The notes below the pieces were generated by a model. That model was not told where the DNA came from. It saw only the letters and a list, made by a program, of their open reading frames with translations, and did not search any database. From positions 2,017,501-2,081,500 of the forward strand of contig NZ_CP104202.1 of assembly GCF_025244685.1 (NCBI RefSeq): a stretch of DNA of 64,000 nucleotides, given 5' to 3'. Numbering within the stretch: position 1 is the stretch's first letter; the number at the start of each line of letters is the position of its first letter. Positions 58,093 to 64,000 of the stretch are shown here, piece after piece. This stretch comes from Chlorobaculum sp. MV4-Y (GTDB taxonomy: Bacteria > Bacteroidota > Chlorobiia > Chlorobiales > Chlorobiaceae). The position numbers and the translations under genes are program-made.

Positions 58093-58560
58093 TTACAACA
58101 TTTTGACCATGGCGATTTCGTCACATGCCATGAGTTTCGGGCAATTGGTGCAATCACGCCAGATTTTCTGGGGAAAATACTCCTTTTCGATCTCTTTGTA
58201 CCCCATTCTCTTGAAAAATCCGGGATTCAGGGTCAGCACGAGCACCTCTTTGACTCCCTCTTCGCTCAGCACGGCCTCTGCCTTTTCTACCAGAAGACGC
58301 CCGATCCCCTTGCTCCGGAACTCTTCGAGCACGGCGAGCGAGCGGATTTCAGCAAGTTTCACCGTGTAAAACGCGATGGCGCAACATCCGATGACTTGGC
58401 CTTTGTAGTCGGCCACAAAAAAATCACGGATATGCTCGATAATATTCTCGACCGGGCGCTTGAGCATAATCCCCTCGCCCGCATAGCCCTCGGTGATTCG
58501 CGAAATGGCCGAAGCGTCGGCAAGACGCGCATTTCTAACGCAGGTATCAGTTACCGGCAT
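58093..58560 (-). CDS. GNAT-family N-acetyltransferase (short ArgA-like)
   Basis: A 155-residue acetyltransferase from the ATG at 58560 ([19 protein letters not shown]). The acetyl-CoA site is visible as [27 protein letters not shown], and the C-terminus has [38 protein letters not shown]. The latter, with Cys pairs, resembles the short N-acetylglutamate synthases of arginine synthesis; that assignment is probable, not proven. The start overlaps the obg end by 14 nt, so both are on one transcript. Confidence 0.85.
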   Translation of the reverse strand: MPVTDTCVRNARLADASAISRITEGYAGEGIMLKRPVENIIEHIRDFFVADYKGQVIGCCAIAFYTVKLAEIRSLAVLEEFRSKGIGRLLVEKAEAVLSEEGVKEVLVLTLNPGFFKRMGYKEIEKEYFPQKIWRDCTNCPKLMACDEIAMVKML

Positions 58561-59554
58561 GTTCAGAAGGCGACTGATTCTGGAGAGAGACCTGCCGCCA
58601 CAGCTCATCCTTGAGCGCCTTGAGTCCCTGTCCCGCCACACTCGATATGGCGAGCACCTTAACCCCTTTTTCAAGCTCCGGCATGGCGAAACCCTCAGGC
58701 GCAATGTCCATCTTGGTGATCACCGCGAGTCTCGGCTTGGAGAGCAGCGAAGGGTCGAACTTTTCCAGCTCCTTCAGGAGCGTTGCGTACTCGGCGGCAA
58801 TATCCTCCGTATTGGACGGAACCATGATGAGCAGCGTCTTGGTGCGCTCGATGTGTCGCAGGAACTGGATGCCCAGGCCGCGCCCCTCCGCCGCGCCTTC
58901 GATGATGCCTGGAATGTCGGCCATGACGAAGGATTTGTAATCCTCGTAGCGTACGATGCCGAGGTTCGGCACCAGCGTCGTGAACGGGTAGTCGGCGATT
59001 TTCGGTCGCGCCGCGCTGAGCACCGAAATCAGGGTCGATTTGCCTGCGTTGGGGAAACCAACGAGGCCGACGTCGGCCATCAGCTTCAGCTCCATTTCAA
59101 GCTCGAACTCCTCACCCGGCTCGCCGGGCTGTGCGAATCGTGGAGCCTGCCGGGTCGCCGTGGCGAAGTGCTGGTTGCCCCAACCGCCGCGTCCGCCTTT
59201 GGCGATCATCATCTCCTGACCGTCTTCGACCATGTCGCACATCACTTCGCCGGTCTCGGCGTTGCGCACCACCGTGCCGCACGGCACGCCGATGACGACA
59301 TCCTTGCCATCCTTGCCGCTCTTGCGCGCGCCAAGTCCGTGGCCGCCGCGATCGGCGATATAGGATTTGCGGTACTTGAAGTCAAGCAGCGTGGCAAGCT
59401 GCTTGTTGGCGCGCAGATAGACGTGGCCGCCACGGCCGCCGTCACCGCCATCAGGCCCGCCCTTTGGCACGAACTTCTCTCTTCTGAAACTCACGCAACC
59501 CCGGCCGCCGTCGCCAGCTTTCACCGAGATTTTCGCACGATCGACAAACTTCAC
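58547..59554 (-). CDS. obg: GTPase Obg/CgtA
   Basis: Obg is a conserved GTPase of large-subunit ribosome assembly and stress response. The 335 residues begin with the glycine-rich Obg fold ([47 protein letters not shown] in repeated Gly turns). The G domain follows: [34 protein letters not shown] (G1-G2), [17 protein letters not shown] (G3) and TKMD (G4). The C-terminal Obg domain of some homologues is absent. It is divergent from xseB, with 69 nt between their starts. Confidence 0.96.
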   Translation of the reverse strand: MKFVDRAKISVKAGDGGRGCVSFRREKFVPKGGPDGGDGGRGGHVYLRANKQLATLLDFKYRKSYIADRGGHGLGARKSGKDGKDVVIGVPCGTVVRNAETGEVMCDMVEDGQEMMIAKGGRGGWGNQHFATATRQAPRFAQPGEPGEEFELEMELKLMADVGLVGFPNAGKSTLISVLSAARPKIADYPFTTLVPNLGIVRYEDYKSFVMADIPGIIEGAAEGRGLGIQFLRHIERTKTLLIMVPSNTEDIAAEYATLLKELEKFDPSLLSKPRLAVITKMDIAPEGFAMPELEKGVKVLAISSVAGQGLKALKDELWRQVSLQNQSPSEHAGN

Positions 59555-59623
59555 GCTTCCGTCCTTTTTGTAATAATCGCTATCGTTACCTATGTTACTC
59601 TCAATTTTAAACCAGACCGACCG

Positions 59624-59920
59624 ATGCCCGCTTCAAGCAAATCCCGCAAGAGTGCCGCCCCGACCATCGAAGAGCTGATCCAGCGCCTCGAAGAGGTCAC
59701 CCGGAACATCGAAAACCCGGACACCGGGCTTGAAAACTCCATCGCGCTTTACGAGGAGGGAATGTCGGTCGCCGAGGAGTGCCGCAAGCGCTTGCAGGAG
59801 ACCCGCAAAAAGCTTGAAACGATCAACCCTGCCGAGCCCGCCGCCCAGCCGGAAAAGCCGACCAAGCCAGCCAAACCCGAGCAACCCAAACCCGCCGATC
59901 TGTTCGGCATGGAGAGCTGA
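59624..59920 (+). CDS. xseB: Exodeoxyribonuclease VII small subunit
   Basis: XseB binds XseA to form the single-strand exonuclease VII. From the ATG at 59624 it has 98 residues. The core [54 protein letters not shown] is the family two-helix pattern, followed by a Pro/Lys/Ala-rich tail. xseA is not in the window. It is divergent from obg. Confidence 0.92.
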   Translation: MPASSKSRKSAAPTIEELIQRLEEVTRNIENPDTGLENSIALYEEGMSVAEECRKRLQETRKKLETINPAEPAAQPEKPTKPAKPEQPKPADLFGMES

Positions 59921-59940
59921 GAGGTTCGGCTGTTGGCCTC

Positions 59941-60061
59941 TGTCATTCTGAACGAAGTGAAGAATCCAGTCTTTTCCGATGGCGCATAATCGACTGATCA
60001 GCGATACTTTCCGCGGCTTTTCTGGATTCTTCGCCCGACGTTGTCGGACTCAGAATGACAA
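59941..60061. repeat. Dispersed inverted repeat of the 'CATTCTGA...GAAGAATCC' type
   Basis: Left arm TGTCATTCTGAACGAAGTGA continues to GAATCCAG; right arm CTGGATTCTTCG... to CTCAGAATGACA. The arms pair with mismatches over about 30 nt and enclose about 50 nt. Sequences of this type are widespread intergenic repeats in many bacteria (recalled). It lies between the ends of the convergent genes xseB and gatB, so it may act as a bidirectional terminator. Confidence 0.75.
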
Positions 60062-60088
60062 ACGAAAAACAACCTCAGAAAACTAAAT

Positions 60089-61516
60089 TCACCCCTCCAG
60101 CATCGACTTGAGCATGTCGTTCACCACCTTCGGGTTTGCCTTGCCCTTCATCTTCTGCATGCACTGACCGACGAAGAAACCGAATAGCTGCGCTTTGCCG
60201 CTGCGGTACTGTTCGAGCTGCTTCTGGTTCGCGTCGAGAATCTCCCTGATAGCTGCCTCGATGGCTCCCTTGTCCGAAACCTGCGCCAGCCCCTCGCGCT
60301 CGACAATCGCTTCCGCCGTCGCTTCGTCCTCTTGCATGATCTCGAACACCTGCTTGGCGATGGTGTTGCTGATCGCGCCCGCATTGATGAGCTTGATCAG
60401 GCCGCCAAGACGCTCTGGCGAAATGGCGAACTCGTGAATATCGAGATACTTCTCCTTCAGCGTGCGCATCACCTCGCCCATCACCCAGTTCGATGAAGCC
60501 TTGGCGTCGCCCGACACGTTCACGGTCGCCTCGAAATAATCGGCGACTTCACGCTCCACGGTCAGCACGCCAGCGTCGTAGGCCGGAATGCCGAACTCGA
60601 AGACGAAACGCGCTGCGCGATCTTCCGGAAACTCCGGCAGCTCCTTGCGCATCCGGTGCATCATGCCGTCATCCACGAGCACCGGCACGAGGTCCGGATC
60701 GGGGAAATAGCGGTAGTCGTGGGCGTGCTCCTTGCCGCGCATCGAGCGGGTTTCAAGCTTGTCGGCGTCCCACAGGCGCGTCTCCTGCACGATCGTGCCG
60801 CCGCCCTCGATCACCTCGATGTGGCGCTTGGCTTCGTACTCGATGGCGCGCTCGACGTTGCGGAACGAGTTCATGTTCTTGATCTCTGTGCGGGTGCCGT
60901 ACTCGGTCGCGCCCACCGGCCTGACCGACACGTTGGCGTCGCAGCGCAGGCTGCCCTCCTCCATGTTGCCGTCGGAGATGCCGAGGTATTTGACGATCTG
61001 GCGCAGCTTCTGCAGGTAGGCCGAGGCCTCCTTCGGCGTGCGCATGTCGGGGTAGCTCACGATCTCCAGCAGCGGCACGCCGCAGCGGTTCACGTCGATG
61101 TAGGTGTCGTCGCCGATGTCGTGGATCGACTTGCCCGCATCCTCCTCGATGTGGATTCGAACAAGGCGAATATCCTTGCGCCCCTCTTCGAGATCGATGT
61201 GGATCATCCCCTCCGAGCAGATCGGCTCCTCGTACTGCGAAATCTGGTAGCCCTTCGGAAGGTCGGGATAGAAGTAGTTTTTGCGCGCAAGAATCGAGTG
61301 GCGGGCGATGGTGCAGTTGGTGGCCAGGCCGAGCTTGACGGCGTCCTCGACCACGCGGGCGTTCAGCACCGGCAGCGCGCCGGGGAGTGCCAGGCAGACC
61401 GGACAGACGTTGGTGTTAGCCGATTTGCCGAACTTGGCGGAGCAGCCGCAGAATGCCTTGCTTTCGGTATTGAGCTGACAGTGGACCTCAAGGCCCACGA
61501 CAATTTCATAGTTCAT
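60089..61516 (-). CDS. gatB: Aspartyl/glutamyl-tRNA(Asn/Gln) amidotransferase subunit B
   Basis: GatB binds misacylated tRNA in the GatCAB complex that makes Gln-tRNA(Gln) and Asn-tRNA(Asn). The 475 residues start [25 protein letters not shown]. They contain the Cys ligands (CGCSAKFG and [17 protein letters not shown]), [21 protein letters not shown] and the YqeY-like C-terminal domain ([26 protein letters not shown] ... [28 protein letters not shown]). gatA and gatC lie elsewhere. Confidence 0.97.
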   Translation of the reverse strand: MNYEIVVGLEVHCQLNTESKAFCGCSAKFGKSANTNVCPVCLALPGALPVLNARVVEDAVKLGLATNCTIARHSILARKNYFYPDLPKGYQISQYEEPICSEGMIHIDLEEGRKDIRLVRIHIEEDAGKSIHDIGDDTYIDVNRCGVPLLEIVSYPDMRTPKEASAYLQKLRQIVKYLGISDGNMEEGSLRCDANVSVRPVGATEYGTRTEIKNMNSFRNVERAIEYEAKRHIEVIEGGGTIVQETRLWDADKLETRSMRGKEHAHDYRYFPDPDLVPVLVDDGMMHRMRKELPEFPEDRAARFVFEFGIPAYDAGVLTVEREVADYFEATVNVSGDAKASSNWVMGEVMRTLKEKYLDIHEFAISPERLGGLIKLINAGAISNTIAKQVFEIMQEDEATAEAIVEREGLAQVSDKGAIEAAIREILDANQKQLEQYRSGKAQLFGFFVGQCMQKMKGKANPKVVNDMLKSMLEG

Positions 61517-61561
61517 CAGAAAATGAGATAGTGATAAAAACCTTGTCGAATGCCGGTCGAA

Positions 61562-62110
61562 TCACCGGTACTGCTCGAAAGTGAACTTCTGGCCACCGAC
61601 GGTGAGTTCTCCCATCAACCCCGCGTTTGGCATGGCGAAAACGGCCACGCCGTTCGAGTAGTCGGTATTGGTCGCCATGCCTGCCCTGACGGCCACAACG
61701 GCAAACTGAGCGCTCAGCTCGTAATTGCCTTTGGTGAAGTCAGCAAGCGCCGCCCGGTCCTTGAAGAAAATGATCTCGGAAAATGATTGTCCGCCGAGCT
61801 GAGGCCCCACATTGAGCATCGTCACGGTCGAATGACCGATGGGTCGTCCCTGATCGAAAACCACCCCTTTGCCGTAGCCGCCACCGACGATCATGAAGCC
61901 GCCCTTGTAGATATCGGAAAAGACCGCATAACCATAAGCCCTTGAAAAGAAACGCTCAAGAGATGGATCGGCTTTCCTGAACTTCCCTATTGTCCGCTCG
62001 GCATTATTCTCTTTAGCCGGATCCCAGCCGGCGCGAGCCGTTCCAAAAAGCATTGTCACCGCCGCCAAAGCAATCAGCAGCGTCCGCATCAAATGTACTC
62101 TCTTCATCAT
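61562..62110 (-). CDS. Exported SYLF-domain (Ysc84-type) lipid-binding protein
   Basis: A 182-residue protein from the ATG at 62110. A signal peptide (MRTLLIALAAVTMLFGTARAG) precedes the SYLF domain: AYGYAVFSDIYKGGFMIVGGGYGKGVVF, STVTMLNVGPQLGGQSFSEIIFFKD, then NGVAVFAMPNAGLMGELTVGGQKF. Such proteins bind phosphoinositides in eukaryotes; the bacterial role is unknown. Alternative starts exist at 62134 and 62107. It lies 45 nt upstream of gatB on the same strand. Confidence 0.85.
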   Translation of the reverse strand: MMKRVHLMRTLLIALAAVTMLFGTARAGWDPAKENNAERTIGKFRKADPSLERFFSRAYGYAVFSDIYKGGFMIVGGGYGKGVVFDQGRPIGHSTVTMLNVGPQLGGQSFSEIIFFKDRAALADFTKGNYELSAQFAVVAVRAGMATNTDYSNGVAVFAMPNAGLMGELTVGGQKFTFEQYR

Positions 62111-62134
62111 GGCAACCGTTTTTTCGTTGGACAA

Positions 62135-62425
62135 ATAAAATCAAACCGGCAAAAAGTTGCAACGCAACACCAGCTTGTAATGTACGATTTTCCAGCCTGA
62201 AAACCCGCCCCTTCACGGCGCGCAAAAAGCCGGAGAATCAATTGGTTGGACGCTGAACAGGCGCGAATCTTTCGGGCAGGATGCTTGTCGGACTTTTTCA
62301 AGGTCTGCTGTAGTCATCACGAGGAATGAGGCAACGTGGCAATCCACCTTGCTTTACGTTCGATGAAAGCGGTCTGGAGACTCCGAGATAACTATTTCCT
62401 GAAGAAATATTGATCGTCCGCCGAG
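62135..62425. other. Gap with half of a known-type dispersed repeat
   Basis: No gene is seen in this 290-bp gap between the SYLF gene and the macro-domain gene. At 62313-62348 a stretch resembles the common GTCATNNCGAGGAAYGAxGNGACGTGGCAATCC dispersed repeat, without a clear partner arm. Confidence 0.45.
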
Positions 62426-62942
62426 CTATCCGACGCTCAAAGCTTTGCGATAGACTTTGAGATCACGGTCTGAAAAGCAGCAAAAGATCACCTCTTCGAT
62501 GCCGGTCTCATCCGCGAGCGTTTCGCGCACGGTCGCCACGGCAATGGCGGCGACCAGCTCGATTGGATAGCCGTAAATGCCGGTGCTGATGGAGGGGAAC
62601 GCGATGGAGCGGCAGTGGTTTTCGATGGCGAGTTTCAGCGATGCGGTAGCACGAGGCGATCTGTTTCGCTTCGCCGTGGCTGCCGCCGTTCCAGACCGGA
62701 CCGACAGTGTGGATGACAAACTTCGCGGGCAGCCGGTAGCCCTTGGTGATCTTCGCATCGCCGGTTCGGCATCCTCCGAGTTCGCGGCACGCTTCGAGCA
62801 GCTCCAGCCCGGCGGCGTGGTGAATCGCTCCGTCAACGCCCCCGCCGCCCAGCAGCGACGAGTTCGCCGCATTCACGATGGCATCGACCGTCAGCGTCGT
62901 AATATCAGCGTTTATGGCTCGAATCAGAACTGGCGACTGCAT
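62426..62942 (-). pseudogene. Macro-domain (ADP-ribose-1''-phosphatase type) gene with a frameshift
   Basis: The first part ([45 protein letters not shown]) is a clear macro domain up to [15 protein letters not shown]. The frame then changes at about 62643-62650, and the rest ([35 protein letters not shown] to the end) reads in another frame. The break looks like a 2-nt loss or 1-nt gain around CTACCGCATCG. The two parts together would give about 171 residues, normal for the family, which hydrolyses ADP-ribose derivatives. Decay or a sequencing error cannot be told apart here. Confidence 0.85.
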
Positions 62943-62988
62943 GGTTTTGCCGTATTCATCCTGCCAGACAACAATTCTTAATTGTCAA

Positions 62989-63465
62989 TTATCCATTGTC
63001 AACTGCCTCTTCCTTCACCTCTTCGAAATCGGCATCAACAACTCTCGGGATCGGCTCCGTCGAGTTTTGGGCGGCGTTTTTTTCCCATTCGAGGAATTCG
63101 TTGAGGTCTTGGTTGATCGAGGCGAGCACGGCGGTGAGTACGGCAGCATCGTCGAAGAAACCGACCAGCGGGAGAAAGTCGGCAAGCGCGTCAAACGGGT
63201 TGACGAAGTAGATGAGCGCGGCGACGGCCAGAATCACTGACTGCCAGGGCACGACCCGGTACTGGCGGTTGATATAGGCGCGAACAAGCCTGATGAGCGC
63301 CTGAAACTTGTCGGTCAGCTCGCCGAATGGCGATGAGCTGCTCGCGCTGCCAACCATGTGCAAAGCGGTGTCGATGACATTCCTGATTTTTTCAGGATCG
63401 CGCAGGGTCTGTTCGGCGACCTTGCGGGCGCGCTCGAAAATGCGGCATTCCTTTTTGCTTTTCAT
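62989..63465 (-). CDS. DUF1232 (YkvA-type) membrane protein
   Basis: A 158-residue protein. The DUF1232 core is YRVVPWQSVILAVAALIYFVNPFDALADFLPLVGFFDDAAVLTAVLASI, a short helix hairpin containing the conserved NPxD-LP-G-DD pattern. It follows a charged N-terminal region (KKECRIFERARKVAEQTL) and ends with an acidic tail. The function of the family is unknown. It lies 42 nt downstream of the rhomboid gene, probably in one operon. Confidence 0.85.
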   Translation of the reverse strand: MKSKKECRIFERARKVAEQTLRDPEKIRNVIDTALHMVGSASSSSPFGELTDKFQALIRLVRAYINRQYRVVPWQSVILAVAALIYFVNPFDALADFLPLVGFFDDAAVLTAVLASINQDLNEFLEWEKNAAQNSTEPIPRVVDADFEEVKEEAVDNG

Positions 63466-63507
63466 GCCGGAGTGGTGCGTATCATACAGGTTTGCGCCGC
63501 CGGAGGA

Positions 63508-64000
63508 TCAGCGTTTGCCTGCCTTGAGTAATTTGCGTTTTTCCTCCGCCGTCAGGGAGTCGTAACCCCTGCTCGAAATCTTGTCGAGAATCCGGTCAAT
63601 CTCGGCTTCGGAGGTATCGTCATCCTTGCCGCCGCCTTGCCAGAGAACCGGCCCTTTCGACTTTTTGGGAAGAGAGACGTTCCGGAACATCCGCTTGATC
63701 GTCCATTCATTCCGCCGGATCACGATGTAGATATAGCCGAAGAGCATGCCGCCAAGATGGGCGAAATGGGCGATATCGCTGCCGCTGCCCATCGTCCGGT
63801 TGCCAAGGCCCGAAATGAACTCGATCAGGGCGTATCCGGCCACGAAGTACTTGGTCTTGACCGGCAGAAGGAAGTAGAGGTAGATGTAACGGTCGGGAAA
63901 CATCATGCCGAAGGCGAGCAGCACGCCGAAAATGGCTCCGGATGCGCCAATGGTCGGGTAGGGGCTGCCGTAGGTCGCCACCAGATTGATGAGCGCCGCG
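63508..64000 (-). CDS. Rhomboid intramembrane serine protease, C-terminal part (runs off right edge)
   Basis: The catalytic serine motif TIGASGAIFGVLLAFGM and the second active-site residue in HFAHLGGMLFGYIY are both present, so the enzyme is likely active. They lie in membrane helices, with VAGYALIEFISGLG between them. A long soluble tail of about 60 residues follows (WTIKRMFRNVSLPKKSKGPVLWQGG ... LTAEEKRKLLKAGKR). The N-terminal helices are outside the window. Rhomboids cut membrane proteins within the bilayer; the substrate is unknown. Confidence 0.92.
   Translation of the reverse strand, partial: AALINLVATYGSPYPTIGASGAIFGVLLAFGMMFPDRYIYLYFLLPVKTKYFVAGYALIEFISGLGNRTMGSGSDIAHFAHLGGMLFGYIYIVIRRNEWTIKRMFRNVSLPKKSKGPVLWQGGGKDDDTSEAEIDRILDKISSRGYDSLTAEEKRKLLKAGKR

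Noticed and set aside
58493-59620. A long plus-strand frame running into xseB from the opposite strand of obg
   Set aside because: Only the last 98 codons match XseB; the rest is antisense to obg. The ATG at 59624 is the real start.
60656-61531. A 291-codon plus-strand open frame opposite gatB
   Set aside because: Antisense of a conserved gene, hydrophobic residues spread without a real domain.

Overview
The window comes from a green sulfur bacterium (Chlorobi, Chlorobiaceae, Chlorobaculum-like). The evidence is dark-operative protochlorophyllide reductase genes (bchN, bchB) at the left edge, protein sequences that look chlorobial throughout, and a complete str-S10-spc-alpha ribosomal cluster in typical order. 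The species assignment is inference from recognition; no search was run.

Layout. 1-4290, minus strand: bchB (partial), bchN, a thiamine-binding-type small protein, purA and engB. 4455-15740: an accessory island between engB and cysS, bounded by remnants of IS3- and IS5-type insertion sequences. Its core is a tight minus-strand operon: SNF2 helicase, four-helix-bundle (S23-like) protein, DUF4391 protein, type III Mod and type III Res. 16001-19483: cysS, a manC-like nucleotidyltransferase and rsmG. 19544-39435, minus strand: a continuous translation/transcription block (rpsL-rpsG-fusA-tuf, a strong terminator, rpsJ through secY-map-infA-rpmJ-rpsM-rpsK-rpsD-rpoA-rplQ) with a tRNA-Gly(TCC) gene between rplN and rplX. 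39862-42538: a phosphopantetheinyl transferase, a PASTA-repeat protein and an unknown protein. 42670-46990: a second type III R-M locus broken by several frameshifts and a stop codon. 47090-48772: YqhA-type membrane protein and CorA. 48881-57732: a seven-gene surface-polysaccharide operon (three GT4-like and one GT2-type glycosyltransferases, a methyltransferase, a flippase, YfhO), most genes joined by 4-nt overlaps. 57766-64000: HPr, GNAT acetyltransferase, obg, xseB, gatB, SYLF protein, a frameshifted macro-domain gene, a DUF1232 protein and the C-terminal part of a rhomboid protease.

Most interesting signals. (1) A family of hairpin-forming repeats occurs five times, only inside the SNF2/4HB/DUF4391/Mod/Res operon. 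Three short copies lie inside mod and res and are read through in the same orientation and the same translated frame. A longer, 428-bp version encloses the four-helix-bundle gene, the same layout as the intervening sequences known from some bacterial 23S rRNA genes. This suggests a mobile 'IVS-like' element adapted to protein-coding genes. (2) The essential gene rpsK (S11) has its only good ATG out of frame with the rest of the gene, across an A7 tract. (3) A tRNA gene is embedded in the spc operon. (4) The Mod specificity region is an AT-rich patch bounded by the two catalytic motifs, as expected from specificity exchange. No rRNA genes, CRISPR arrays or prophage were seen.
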